From contig JBAMJV010009816.1 of assembly GCA_037951105.1 (NCBI GenBank), forward strand, positions 28,777 through 92,776: a DNA stretch of 64,000 nt, read 5' to 3'. This document shows positions 1-10,544 of the stretch, in pieces. The stretch is from Echinarachnius parma. Its lineage: Eukaryota > Echinodermata > Echinoidea > Clypeasteroida > Echinarachniidae. The position numbers and the translations under genes were made by a program. The notes beneath the pieces were generated by a model that did no database searches, was not told the origin of the DNA, and was given only the letters and a program-made list of their open reading frames with translations. Position 1 is the first letter of the stretch; each line of letters opens with the position of its first letter.

Positions 1-356
1 CAGACATCATTGAGACTGATTCTGATAGTGTCTTCAGGAGTGGTTTCCAGGAGTGATTGTCCACTACTGAAGAACGCTAAGTTTTGCAAGCCAAGTTCTG
101 CTGTCTTCGAGACTGATTCTGCTAGTGCCTTCATGAGTGGTTTCCAGGTTGTCCCTGTCTCGTGCCGTAGCCCAAACACTCTAGTGATTTCCATTCCAGT
201 CAACGTCTATGATCTGTATGCTAGGCATGAGAACATACCTTTTTATAAGCACGTTCATTAGTTGTCAAATGGACGCTTTATTGCGCAGTTTTCGGTAACA
301 GCATCTTACAGATTCTCATACAACTTTTAAGCCAATTAGGTATAGCTTCATCTTGT

Positions 357-656
357 ATGGTACTGGACTCCCACAAGAATGCCCTCACAATGTCAAACCT
401 CCACTCAATGGATGAAAAGGTTACCAGATCAAGCTTTGCGGTTACATCTGTGGATAATATTGATAAGGGAGCTCCACATGCAGTAGTGACAGCGGGTGCA
501 AAGCCACGCAGTGTTCAAGGCACCATTTATCAGGTGGTGTTTCCACAACCAGAAACTAATCAAAATACTGGTAATGACTACATTCCATGCAGTATCCATC
601 ACCTACAGAACAGATCACATCGCACACGGACGAGAATAAAGGGAGATTTTTCCTGA
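357..656 (+). pseudogene. Coding fragment, unknown family with a 'DNIDKGAP' motif
   Basis: A 99-codon open stretch. Its composition looks like real coding sequence: a 'SVDNIDKGAPHAVV' segment is followed by a 'GTIYQVVFPQPE' segment. From memory, this pairing resembles a repeat-associated protein seen in cnidarian and other marine invertebrate gene sets, but I cannot name the family. No start context or splice sites could be fixed. It lies just upstream of the OTU-like fragment and could be part of the same decayed gene. Function unknown. Confidence 0.3.
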
Positions 657-770
657 TGTAGGAACTGTGCTTCTCTCCGCTCTTGTGAAAGGGACGAGCA
701 AGGAACCCCACTTTCCCAAGAGGCAGGCACACTAGAAGATTTCTTTGCTCAGCGCTTCAAGGAAGAAATC

Positions 771-1457
771 GTGGAGAAGATGTCGCGGAATGAAGAGTTC
801 TTCATGAATGAAGTGGGCGGTCTTCTTCCCCTAAGTTGCCTTGATATGACGGTGCGTATTGAGCTTTTAAAGAAGCAATCTGTTGTCCCTAATGATGTTG
901 AAGCCGCTGCAGTTGCCTTCCTTGCAAAGTGTCCGGTACAAATATACAGGCAGTCAGATAAAGGAGACTATGTTTACAAGGAGTTCGGAGCCTGTTATGC
1001 TGGTGTAGAGCCACTGCAGCTCCTGAAAGATGCCACTGGAGTTGACCTACTAATGTCAGAGGACCTTCACAGCAGCACGTGTGATTTAGTCCCTGGAAGA
1101 GAACGTATTGATTTTCCCATGTTTCGGGTGTGGAAAGATCGCAATCTCTACTTCCACTCTGAAGAACAAGGCAGATTACTCCCTAATCATGAGTTTAATG
1201 GACTAGACCTAATAATCACTAGAGAAAAGGCTCTGTGCGATGCTGTGCATGAAGGGGACAGTGAGGGGATAATCACCCACTGGAGAATACTTATGGTGGA
1301 CTTCTATAAACAGAACCATACTAAGTACCTGGCCACTGCTGTGAGATTTCTAGCAGGTATTATACCCATGTTGGATGAAAGGATTCCAGATAATTGGACA
1401 GCAATCAAAATTCAAAGGGAATGTGAACATCCACTGAAAACTGTGTCCCTAAGCTGA
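771..1457 (+). CDS. OTU-like plus DUF6589-like protein fragment
   Basis: A 228-codon frame, open upstream as well, so the ATG at 771 is probably not the true start. Residues about 30-95 have the order expected for the second half of an OTU cysteine-protease fold: a helix, then 'CPVQIYRQSDKGDY', then an acidic/aromatic tail ending '..LLKDATGVDLL'. No catalytic Cys or His box can be assigned with confidence. Residues about 160-200 ('ALCDAVHEGDSEGI', 'HWRILMVDFY', 'HTKYLATAVRFLAG') resemble the DUF6589 family found in invertebrate repeat-derived proteins. Both calls rest on pattern memory only. It may be a decayed mobile-element gene, because everything around it is repetitive. Confidence 0.35.
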   Translation: MEKMSRNEEFFMNEVGGLLPLSCLDMTVRIELLKKQSVVPNDVEAAAVAFLAKCPVQIYRQSDKGDYVYKEFGACYAGVEPLQLLKDATGVDLLMSEDLHSSTCDLVPGRERIDFPMFRVWKDRNLYFHSEEQGRLLPNHEFNGLDLIITREKALCDAVHEGDSEGIITHWRILMVDFYKQNHTKYLATAVRFLAGIIPMLDERIPDNWTAIKIQRECEHPLKTVSLS

Positions 1458-1525
1458 GATTTCATCTTGATGAGCATCACTAAAGAGAAAGGGGGTGACC
1501 CATAAGGCTGGATCCACCAGACCTC

Positions 1526-1846
1526 ATGAAGCGTTCAAGAGCTTCGTTGAAAGGGAAATGGCTAGCGTTGATTAACAACACATTGTTGACATTCTGTTTG
1601 AAATTAATGACAAACCTTTACCGTTGCAAAACATTCTTGCTAGTAGGATGCATCAGAAAAAGTTGTGATGATATCACAGTAATCATTGAGGGCCTTGGTG
1701 GGAAGGTTTGGACGAAACCTCTGCCGGATGAAAGGATTCCAGATAATTGGACAGTAATCAAAACTAAAGAGGAAGGCGTTTGTCCACAGAAAAATGTGTC
1801 CATTGCACTAGAAGGTTTCTGCCAAGGATGGGTTATTCTAAGCTAA
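1526..1846 (+). pseudogene. Partial duplicate of the upstream gene's C-terminus
   Basis: The stretch around 1725-1765 repeats the 'DERIPDNWT' coding segment found at 1374-1405, in the same orientation and about 350 bp away. This marks a tandem duplication of the 3' end of the preceding fragment. The rest of the 106-codon frame has no recognisable domain. No independent function is inferred. Confidence 0.35.
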
Positions 1847-1859
1847 GATTTGCATCTTG

Positions 1860-2640
1860 AGGATAGCTTAGTTTAGTAAGATCCCTGAAACACATCAGGA
1901 GGGTGTTGGGGCAGTAGCCCTAAAAGTCTTGGAGCAGGTGTAGAGGGACATTGACATCAATGACATCGATGTAGTCCATCGACTGGGCCAGCCAGACCAC
2001 ATCCGGCAGGTCCATCAACAGCAACCTAGGACCCAGCCTCGCCCCCTCGTGCCATCCTCGGGGAAGAGCGCTCGCACACACTGGACGATCTCGTCCATTA
2101 CGTGAATGCGAAATCGGACGCATGGCAATAAAACACATGAAGAAATATGCAGAAAAAATTGGCCCTGAAGCTTGGGCATGACAGGAAGCAGTTTAGCCAC
2201 TTCCTGGGTAAAGCAAGAAAAGTCCCTTGTACTTGGTAGAAACAGGAGTAGGAGGGTCAAACTCAGGGGACTGGTAGCAGAGCTCATCACTCCCGACAGA
2301 GCAGCAGTTCGCCGGGGGCGACCGAGAAAGGTTAGTTTGGATGTGAGTGTGTGGGGTGGCTGAGGTTAGTCAGGGATTAGATATTAGTTAAATATATATA
2401 TTTGTTTATAAAAACACTCAGTGGAAGTTAGGTCGGCGCAACGGTAGCTCACATCATGGCCACGAATGGAAGAGAGGTTGGCAAAAGAACCCACTTGGCA
2501 AATAGAGAAGGGACTGAGAGTAAAAGGATGGTGGGTCATCAGCTGCGCTAAAGTGCATAAGTTTGTCTACTACATCTTGAGATTCAACAACTGTTGTTGC
2601 CGCTTCGCGCTCGATCTATAAAGGAGAGATCTTCACTGGC
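1860..2640. other. No gene recognised
   Basis: Short overlapping frames occur on both strands, but none has convincing domain content. A short TA-rich run (ATATATAT) sits near 2390-2405. Nothing else could be supported. Confidence 0.4.
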
Positions 2641-3008
2641 GACACTTACAGCCCAACTTCAAGGATGCCTGCTGCTTCAAGTACATCGGGACTGAGGAGA
2701 CGACCCGCAAAGTCCCGGAGGCGGTGAATGAAGTGGAGGTTGTGACAGAGGTGTCCAACATAACTCTACCTCTAACAGAGCTGGCTGCAAAGGCTTCATC
2801 GGCAGAGGAGTTCCTGGGAAGTCTGCCTGTGTACACCACAGACATGGTCAGGCAACTAGAGACAGTGACTCGAGGGCAATCATCGAATGACACTTGGTAT
2901 TCCCAGAGGAAGGGCCGAGTTACAGGTTCAATTGCACATGCAACGATGACAAAGAGATGGAAGACCTTCATTGGCAGCACTGACCGCATCACTTCAGCCG
3001 GCCTTTGA
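2641..3008 (+). pseudogene. YqaJ-nuclease gene, 5' fragment (copy A)
   Basis: Encodes 'VPEAVNEVEVVTEVSNI', 'LAAKASSAEEFLGSLPVYTTDMV' and 'WYSQRKGRVTGS'. These are the N-terminal segments of the YqaJ-like protein whose fuller copy lies at 3731-4489. It stops before the catalytic core, so it is a truncated tandem paralogue. YqaJ nucleases accompany ISL2EU-type DNA transposons in metazoans (established knowledge). That this belongs to such an element is inference. Confidence 0.55.
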
Positions 3009-3054
3009 GGATGCCTGCTGCTTCGAATACGTGACTGTGGAGACGACCCACATC

Positions 3055-3395
3055 CTGGGTTCATATTCTTATACCCGATATCTGATTCATCTGTGTACAC
3101 TATGACGTGTATTTATATAAATCCTAGATACATATTCTTATACCTGATATCTGATTCATCTGTGTACAATATGACATGTATTTATATACATCCTGTGTAC
3201 ATATTCTCATACCTGATATCTGATTCATCTGTGTACAATATGACGTGTATTTATATAAATCCTAGATGCATATTCTTATACATGATATCTGATTCATCTG
3301 TGTACAATATGACGTGTATTCATATACATCCTGGGTACATATTCTTATACATGATATCTGATTCATCTGTGTACAATATGACGTGCATTTAAATT
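3055..3395 (+). repeat. About 69-bp minisatellite, 4-5 copies
   Basis: Units contain 'ATCTGATTCATCTGTGTACA' followed by ATATGACGTGTATTTATA. They recur about every 69 bp, so the frame stays open with a 23-residue periodic translation. The array separates YqaJ fragments A and B. The open frame is a by-product of a period divisible by three, not evidence of a gene. Confidence 0.8.
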
Positions 3396-3749
3396 CAGTC
3401 AAGGATGCCTGCTGCTGCGAGTACATCGGGACTGAGGAGACGACCCACAAAGTCCCGGAGGCGGTGAATGAAGTGGAGGTTGAAGTGGAGGTGTCCAACA
3501 TACCTCTACCTCTAACAGAGCTGGCTGCAAAGGCTTCATCGGCAGAGGAGTTCTTGGGAAGTCTGCCTGTTTACACAACAGACAGTGCTGTGGAGAGGGT
3601 GTTTTAGAAATTAAATGTCCCTACAGTATCTCGCACACATCTCCATCTAGCACCAATGTGGCTTACCTGGAGGCAGAGGCAGACAGGGTCATCTTAAAGA
3701 AAAGTCACCCATACTACTCCCAGTGCCAGTTTGAGATGGGAGTCACAGG
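3395..3749 (+). pseudogene. YqaJ-nuclease gene, internally deleted (copy B)
   Basis: Starts with the same 'KDACC..YIGTEETT' segment as copy A and runs to '..GSLPVYTTD' near 3580. It then jumps directly to the nuclease-core segment that reads 'GEGVLEIKCP' in the full copy (near 3590-3625), and continues to '..CQFEMGVTG' at 3749. The segment between is missing, and the join is frame-shifted. It is directly abutted by copy C. Confidence 0.6.
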
Positions 3750-4489
3750 AAGTCCTGGGAAGTCTGCCTGTCTACACAACAGACATGGTAAACCAACTGG
3801 AGATGGAGACTCGAGGGCAGTCAACAAATGCATCCTGGTATGCTCACAGGAAGGGCCGGGTAACAGGCTCGATTGCCCATGCGACAATGATCAAGGGGCG
3901 AAAGATTGAGGCTGCGAGCAGTAGCCAGGAAGTCCACACATCAAATCTTCTGGATCGGGTGCTGGGCAAGACGTCAGCTCCGTCGACCCTGCCAGCCCTG
4001 AAGTACAGTAGGGAAATGGAGGAGGAGGCAAGGCAGGCCTACATCAAGAGCAACAAGACACTCCATACAGGACTCTGTGTGATGGAGAATGGTCTCTTTG
4101 TTTGCCAGGAGAAGCCATTTCTTGGTGCTAGTCCAGATGGAGTGGTGTCGTGCGAGTGCTGTGGAGAGGGTGTTTTAGAAATCAAATGTCCCTACAGTAT
4201 ATCGCATACATCTCCTTCAAGCACCAATGTGGCTTACCTGGAGGCAGAGGCAGACAGGCTCATCTTAAAGAAAAGTCACCCATACTTTTCCCAGTGCCAG
4301 TTTGAGATGGGAGTCACAGGACGTCGCTGGTGTGACTTCTTTGTCTACAGCAGGCATGGCAGCGTTACCAGTAGGGTAGAATTTGATATGAACAGGTGGG
4401 AGGACCTCTCTCACTACAGGACTACAGGAATGAAACTAAGGGAAAGGAAAAAATGTTTGCAATGCTTTTCCTCACTTGGAATACTCTGA
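3731..4489 (+). CDS. YqaJ-like viral recombinase/exonuclease family protein (copy C)
   Basis: A 252-codon frame with the PD-(D/E)XK layout of the YqaJ/lambda-exonuclease family. 'WYAHRKGRVTGS' lies near residues 35-50, 'FLGASPDGVV' carries the catalytic Asp near residue 130, and 'GVLEIKCPYS' supplies the E-x-K motif near 150. A 'QCQFEMGVTG' helix and 'WCDFFVY' strand follow, as in the family. YqaJ proteins cut DNA with a metal-dependent nuclease fold. In metazoan genomes they are carried by ISL2EU-type transposons. The 5' end is a duplication join, so the true N-terminus is missing or lies in copy A. It is followed, about 100 bp downstream, by the unassigned transposase-like frame. Confidence 0.65.
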   Translation: MRWESQEVLGSLPVYTTDMVNQLEMETRGQSTNASWYAHRKGRVTGSIAHATMIKGRKIEAASSSQEVHTSNLLDRVLGKTSAPSTLPALKYSREMEEEARQAYIKSNKTLHTGLCVMENGLFVCQEKPFLGASPDGVVSCECCGEGVLEIKCPYSISHTSPSSTNVAYLEAEADRLILKKSHPYFSQCQFEMGVTGRRWCDFFVYSRHGSVTSRVEFDMNRWEDLSHYRTTGMKLRERKKCLQCFSSLGIL

Positions 4490-4587
4490 ATCAAAGTGTG
4501 CCATTGTAGAAGACATCCTGAGTGGCAGGGTAGTAGGCAGAAAAGCCTGCCATGCATGGTATGAACACCAACAACTTGTAGTCTACA

Positions 4588-5613
4588 ATGCTAAGTGTGT
4601 TTGACTGCATTGTCAGCAACAGACCAACTGCCAGCATACCAGTACTGATAAACCAAATACACAAAAGAAGTGGCCGAGAGCTCGACCAAGTTCCACAAAG
4701 GAGCACTGTTGAACTGATGGCTAGAGAGTTTGGAGCAATCGCAGAGTTGCAGACTGCGGAAGCTCTACTTGCCACAAAGGATGCAACTGTAGGTTTCGAC
4801 GCCACCACGCAGGAAGAGATGCACATAAACAGTGTCCATTTCACCACACCGTCGACATGTCTGTCTGCAGCAGTAGATGAGTTAGCTGGTGGCACAGCAG
4901 AGGATTATGCGCAACATATCTGCGACACTGTGGACAATCTGAGCGAAACATATTGCCACTTCAATGACAACGCAGATCTACAAGAGACGAGAGAAAATCT
5001 GATAAATAACATTACAAATACAATGTCAGACAGGTGTGCTGCCAACCACGCAGCAATTAGAGTGGTCAACAGAGAATGGGGCAAGACAGTGAACAAGCTC
5101 AATTGCCACCTTCACCCTCTTGACTCTATTTCCTCTTCCGTTCGCTCAGCATTAAAACAGCATGAGGAAACATCACAATTCAAGGTCTATGGAAAGGACT
5201 GTCTGGCAGCAAATATCATCCCCCAAATGAACAAGCTTCGGTACAAAAACTCGAAAGGGGACCCCAGAGGCTTAGTTGCCTTTTTAGACGACAGGCACAT
5301 TCCTCGTGGTGTCCTTCCTCGCTACCGTGGTAACAGGTTACACATCATCTTCCACATCGGTGGAAAGCTACTGGAGCACTACGATGACGTTGTTGCTCTT
5401 CTACGTGACTTCACCATGGATCAAGCTCAATTAGAACAGGTGTTGGGCCTTCTTGGGAAACCCTTAACAGGCCCATGGATGAAGAAGATTTACACTTCAA
5501 GCCAGAACGAAATCAATCATGTCGATGGAATTCGGGTAGTCAAAGGTGTGATTGGAGCATTGAAGGAAGCTGCAGAACATCCAAGAGACATGTTCAGTGC
5601 TATGATGAACTAG
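4588..5613 (+). CDS. Transposase-like protein of unassigned family (copy 1)
   Basis: A 341-codon frame, the best-preserved coding unit in the first 25 kb. Conserved-looking blocks are 'VGFDATTQE' near residue 70, 'TMSDRCAANH' near 150, 'LNCHLHPLD' near 172, 'QMNKLRYKNSKGDPRG' near 215, 'GVLPRYRGNRLHIIFH' near 240 and 'LLGKPLTGPWM' near 290. The spaced acidic residues (FDATT, SDR) would suit an RNase H-fold transposase, but I cannot place it in a named superfamily. Copy 2 extends past this C-terminus, so copy 1 is truncated. It has lost about 30 codons between '..RDM' and 'FSAMM', and the element inserted at 5610 then supplies the stop. An upstream YqaJ gene suggests the two travelled together. 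Confidence 0.6.
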   Translation: MLSVFDCIVSNRPTASIPVLINQIHKRSGRELDQVPQRSTVELMAREFGAIAELQTAEALLATKDATVGFDATTQEEMHINSVHFTTPSTCLSAAVDELAGGTAEDYAQHICDTVDNLSETYCHFNDNADLQETRENLINNITNTMSDRCAANHAAIRVVNREWGKTVNKLNCHLHPLDSISSSVRSALKQHEETSQFKVYGKDCLAANIIPQMNKLRYKNSKGDPRGLVAFLDDRHIPRGVLPRYRGNRLHIIFHIGGKLLEHYDDVVALLRDFTMDQAQLEQVLGLLGKPLTGPWMKKIYTSSQNEINHVDGIRVVKGVIGALKEAAEHPRDMFSAMMN

Positions 5614-6714
5614 ATGGATCTTCGACTGCGCGCAGTCGAAAATGATGCCTCCGCCATTACGCGATTTATACCAAATCAACATGTACACTGAATTGATTCT
5701 GTCAACTCAATTTTGATGATCACAAGCTATTTTTGCATATATAATGAGGTCTGTGACCTTTGACCTTTGACCACATGACCCCAAAATATAATCAGATCAT
5801 CGGCCCCCCAAGATACATACATGTACCAAGTTTGGTCAGAATCCGTCAGTCCGTTCTTGGGATAACGCGAACACGAGCTATTTTTGCATATATAATGAGC
5901 TCTGTGACCTTTGACCTTATGACCCCAAAATCTAATCAGATCATCGGCCCCCCAAGATACATACATGTTCCAAGCTTGGTCAGAATCCGTCAATCCGTTC
6001 TTGAGATAACGCGATCACATGCAAGCAATTTTTGCATATATAATGAGCTCTGTGACCTTTGACCTTTGACCTCATGACCCCAAAAATCTAATCAGATCAT
6101 TGGCCCCCCAAGATACATACATGTACCAAGTTTGGTCAGAATCCGTCAATCCGTTCTTGAGATAACGCGATCACGAGCTGTTTTTGCATATATAATGAGC
6201 TCTGTGACCTTTGACCTTTGACCTCATGACCCCAAAATCTAATCAGATCATCGGCCCTCCAAGATACATACATGACCCAAGTTTGGTGAAAATCCGTCAA
6301 TCGGTTCTTGAGATAACGCGATCACAAACTATTTTTGCATATATAATGAGCTCAGTGACCTTTGACCTTTGACCTCATGACCCCAAAATCTAATCAGATC
6401 ATCGGCCCCCCAAGATACATACATGTACCAAGTTTGGTCAGAATCCGTCAATCCGTTCTTGAGATAACGCGATCACGAGCTGTTTTTGCATATATAATGA
6501 GCTCTGTGACCTTTGACCTTTGACCTCATGACCCCAAAATCTAATCAGATCATCGGCCCCCCAAGATACATACATGACCCAAGTTTGGTGAAAATCCGTC
6601 AATCGGTTCTTGAGATAACGCGATCACGAGAACGGGACGTACGGACGTACGTACGTACGGACGGACGGACAACCCGAAAACATAATGCCTCCGGCTACTT
6701 CGTTGCGGAGGCAT
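5610..6714. mobile_element. Non-autonomous element with terminal hairpins and internal minisatellite (copy 1)
   Basis: Starts CTAGATGGATCTTCGACTGC with a perfect hairpin (CGACTGCGCGCAGTCG) and ends with a second hairpin (TGCCTCCGG..GCGGAGGCAT) preceded by a (GGAC)n/(GTAC)n tract. A second copy at 40362-41308 shares both ends. The element interrupts the transposase-like gene. The paralogous empty site is readable at 7990-7997 joined to 11157-11170, which shows an extra AA on insertion. No coding capacity. The layout (terminal hairpins, minisatellite core, AT-rich target) recalls helentron-derived DINE/HINE elements, but the family is not proven. Confidence 0.7.
5730..6640. repeat. About 150-bp minisatellite, six copies
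   Basis: Each unit runs from TTTTTGCATATATAATGAG through TGACCTTTGACC and CATGACCCCAAAATCTAATC to GATAACGCGATCAC. 'GCATATATAATGAG' recurs near 5735, 5885, 6034, 6185, 6334 and 6487. The units differ by point changes, so the array is not brand new. Short frames in it are repeat artefacts. Confidence 0.85.
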
Positions 6715-6836
6715 AAAAAGTGCCTGCAAGCCATCATCATTGTCTTGGAAAGACAATATTCCAAATATTTCAAGGTGGACATAACTGAGAAGTTACGCGA
6801 GGAGGTGGCTTCTGCGAGGTCTCATAACATCGACAC
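6715..6836 (+). pseudogene. C-terminal piece of transposase-like copy 1
   Basis: Resumes after the inserted element with 'KCLQAIIIVLERQYSKYF' and 'TEKLREEVASAR', matching 11160-11280 of copy 2. At about 6836 it is joined directly to sequence matching 4661 (..AAAGAAGTGGCCGAGAGC). That is the tandem-duplication breakpoint between copy 1 and copy 2. Confidence 0.65.
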
Positions 6837-7997
6837 AAAAGAAGTGGCCGAGAGCTCGACCAAGTTCCACAAAGGAGCACTGTTGAACTGATGGCTAGAG
6901 AGCTTGGAGCAATTGCAGAGTTGCAGACTGCGGAAGCTCTGCTTGCCACAAAGGATGCAACTGTAGGTTTCGACGCCACCACGCATGAAGAGATGCACAT
7001 TAACATTGTCCATTTCACCACACCGTCGACATGTCTGTCTGCAGCAGTAGATGAGTTAGCTGGTGGCACAGCAGAGGATTATGCCCAACATATCTGCGAC
7101 ACTGTGGACAATCTGAGCGAAACATATTGCCACTTCAATGACAACGCAGATCTACAAGAGACGAGAGAAAATCTGATAAATAACATTACAAATACAATGT
7201 CAGACAGGTGTGCTGCCAACCACGCAGCAATTAGAGTGGTCAACAGAGAATGGGGCAAGACATTGAACAAGCTCAATTGCCACCTTCACCCTCTTGACTC
7301 TATTTCCTCTTCCGTTCGCTCAGCTTTAAAACAGCATGAGGAAACATCACAAGGCAAGGTCTATGGAAAGGACTGTCTGGCACCAAATGCATCCTCCAAA
7401 TGAACAAGCTTCGGTACAAAAACTTGAAAGGGGACCTCAGAGGCTTTGTTGCCTTTTTAGACGACAGGCACATTCCTCGTGGTGTCCTTCCTCGCTACCG
7501 TGGTAACAGGTTACACATCATCTTCCACATCGGTGGAAAGCTACTGGAGCACTACAACGACTTTGTTGCTCTTCTACGTACTGGAACATCATGTGGTGGC
7601 CTAAGAAATGCCATTCTTCACAACTTCACCATGGATCAAGCTAAATTAGAACTTCAGGTGTTGGGCCTTCTTGGGAAGAAGATTATGCCCAACATATCTG
7701 CGACACTGTGGACAATCTGTGAGTGAAACGTATTGCCACTTCAATGACAACGCAGATTTACAAGAGACAAGAGGAAACATGATAATTAACATCACAAATA
7801 CAATGTCAGTGAAATCAATCATGTGGATGGAATTCGGGTCGTCAAAGGTGTGATTGGAGCCTTGAAGGAAGCTGCAGAACATAACATCCAAGAGACATGT
7901 TGACAGCGTCTGAGGAATTCTTCAATGAGGAACTTCGTGTAGACCCAACACTACAGGCATTGTGAGAGCGTCCAGCAGATGACGAGTTCAGTGCTAT
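6837..7997 (+). pseudogene. Transposase-like protein, tandem copy 2, frame-broken
   Basis: Closely similar to 4661-5612 in DNA. It is split into two main frames (6891-7403 and 7400-7726) by a small change near 7395, with further breaks near 7680-7735, where a segment resembling the gene's own interior ('CDTVDN', 'SETYCHFND') has been re-inserted. It keeps 'GTSCGGLRNAIL' (near 7590), which copy 1 lacks, and an extra region near 7890-7985 also missing from copy 1. The gene is then cut at 7997 by the LTR array and resumes at 11157. Confidence 0.7.
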
Positions 7998-8610
7998 TGT
8001 AATGTATTAGTATTCCAAATACCCCCCCCCCCCTTCTTAGTAAAAGTAATATTACCCTAACATGCCCCTCTTATATCTTCAGACCATTGACCCTCGGAAA
8101 TGTAATGTAAGCCTATAGCTAGTATACCCCCAATGTTTTATGGTCAAACATGATCCCCCAGACCAGACTTCCGTCTGCTCCCCAATAATGTTGATAATCC
8201 CTTTCCCTGGACAAACACCTTTGATGTTCCGCCCCAGGAGCACATGGCAGGTGTCCGGTAGTAAATCACCCCTCCCCTTCTCTGAACAACATCCCTTTTT
8301 ATAAGCCCCTGAATGAAACCACCCCACATGGGATAGATGACCACGTGGACTGGTCAAGAATAAGAAGTATATATTGATGTGTACCCCTGGTAACAGAAGG
8401 ATTGCTGGCTCAGACCCTTACTGGACTAGCACATGTTCATCTCTATGCTCCTGAAGTATATACTGCGTATATACTATGTGAGACTGGGTTTTGACTCCAA
8501 GTTTGGAGTTTGAATAAAGACTTTGGATTACTTCTGAATATATGTCTCAATTGCTGCTTGATTTAATGTACCTCTCAAAGCACTGAACAATAACCGATCC
8601 CAACATAACA
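7998..8610. mobile_element. LTR 1 of three-LTR array
   Basis: Begins TGTAATGTATTAG and ends ..CCCAACATAACA. It is nearly identical to 9272-9883 and 10545-11156. The C-tract near 8021-8033, AATAAA near 8513 and TG..CA ends fit an LTR. Immediately upstream is CTAT (7994-7997), which also follows LTR 3 at 11157, a 4-bp target duplication. Confidence 0.75.
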
Positions 8611-9271
8611 TGGTGGAGATTTTCTTTTTGAAGAAAAACTTTTCTTGTATATAACTTTTTATTCTGCTTTTAACTTCGCCATTGAATGCTGATCGACTGA
8701 CACTTGGTTTTACCATCTACTATGATTGGGAGCATCGACGTTTAACCATTTTATCCTGCCAAATTTGGAGCTTCCTTTATAAGTTATATCACCGAACGAT
8801 CGACTGGATCACCGATATTATGCCTATACAGCCTCAATTGATATGCTGAGCTGATTGTTATTTACAAACGCTTTCCGAGCAAGGGATACTAGTATACGAC
8901 AAAGCTCGTATCCATGCCAGTATATAGGTGCACCATCTTTATACCGGGCTGTTAAAACACATTAACGACCAGGAGACGATGACAGAGATGACATCAAGTA
9001 AGTTCACGACACCAGCGACTTGGCCAATGAAGACGACATGCACACTTTACTACACTGAAGCTGAGGACCGTGACGAGCCTGGTTACTTAACGAACTCGAC
9101 GTATCGACATCGACACGAACATCATATTGAGCTATACGACATGGAACAGGCCTATCAACGACGACTACAAGCTGGACCCTGACTTCATCGACGACTGCGC
9201 CAACAACGAACCACGTGAGACGAACATCGACGAGCCCATCAACGCCTAGAACAACGACATCGACGGACGAA
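8611..9271. mobile_element. Internal region 1 of LTR array, non-coding
   Basis: 661 bp between LTRs, starting TGGTGGAGATTTTC directly after the LTR, where a tRNA primer site would sit. The second half is rich in CGACG/ACGAACATCG-type repeats and has only an 84-codon frame (8928-9182) that resembles nothing I know. No gag or pol motif is visible, so the element is non-autonomous. Confidence 0.6.
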
Positions 9272-9883
9272 TGTATTATTAGTATTCCAAATACCCCCCC
9301 CCCCCCTTCTTAGTAAAAGTAATATTACCCTAACATGCCCCTCTTATATCTTCAGACCATTGACCCTCGGAAATGTAATGTAATCCTATAGCTAGTATAC
9401 CCCCAATGTTTTATGGTCAAACATGATCCCCCAGACCAGACTTCCGTCTGCTCCCCAATAATGTTGATAATCCCTTTCCCTGGACAAACACCTTTGATGT
9501 TCCGCCCCAGGAGCACATGGCAGGTGTCCGGTAGTAAATCACCCCTCCCCTTCTCTGAACAACATCCCTTTTTATAAGCCCCTGAATGAAACCACCCCAC
9601 ATGGGATAGATGACCACGTGGACTGGTCAAGAATAAGAAGTATATATTGATGTGTACCCCTGGTAACAGAAGGATTGCTGGCTCAGACCCTTACTGGACT
9701 AGCACATGTTCATCTCTATGCTCCTGAAGTATATACTGCGTATATACTATGTGAGACTGGGTTTTGACTCCAAGTTTGGAGTTTGAATAAAGACTTTGGA
9801 TTACTTCTGAATATATGTCTCAATTGCTGCTTGATTTAATGTACCTCTCAAAGCACTGAACAATAACCGATCCCAACATAACA
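9272..9883. mobile_element. LTR 2 of three-LTR array
   Basis: Same sequence as LTR 1 with a handful of differences. The offset from LTR 1 is 1,273 bp. Starts TGTATTATTAG and ends ..CATAACA. Confidence 0.75.
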
Positions 9884-10544
9884 TGGTGGAGATTTTCTTT
9901 TTGAAGAAAAACTTTTCTTGTATATAACTTTTTATTCTGCTTTTAACTTCGCCATTGAATGCTGATCGACTGACACTTGGTTTTACCATCTACTATGATT
10001 GGGAGCATCGACGTTTAACCATTTTATCCTGCCAAATTTGGAGCTTCCTTTATAAGTTATGTCACCGAACGATCGACTGGATCACCGATATTATGCCTAT
10101 ACAGCCTCAATTGATATGCTGAGCTGATTGTTATTTACAAACGCTTTCCGAGCAAGGGATACTAGTATACGACAAAGCTCGTATCCATGCCAGTATATAG
10201 GTGCACCATCTTTATACCGGGCTGTTAAAACACATTAACGACCAGGAGACGATGACGGAGACGACATCAAGTAAGTTCACGACACCAGCGACTTGGCCAA
10301 TGAAGACGACATGCACACTTTAATACACTGAAGCTGAGGACCGTGACGAGCCTGGTTACTAAACGAACTCGACGTATCGACATCGACACGAACATCATAT
10401 TGACCTATACGACATGGAACAGGCCTATCAACGACGACTACAAGCTGGACCCTGACTTCATCGACGAATGCGCCAACAACGAACCACGTGAGACGAACAT
10501 CGACGAGCCCATCAACGCCTAGAACAACGACATCGACGGACGAA
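9884..10544. mobile_element. Internal region 2 of LTR array, non-coding
   Basis: 661 bp, nearly identical to 8611-9271 but with substitutions that introduce stops into the short frame seen there (near 10322 and 10362). This supports lack of coding constraint. Confidence 0.6.

Noticed and set aside
3093-3392. Hydrophobic repeat protein with 23-residue period
   Set aside because: A translated 69-bp minisatellite between nuclease gene fragments. No start context or signal of selection.
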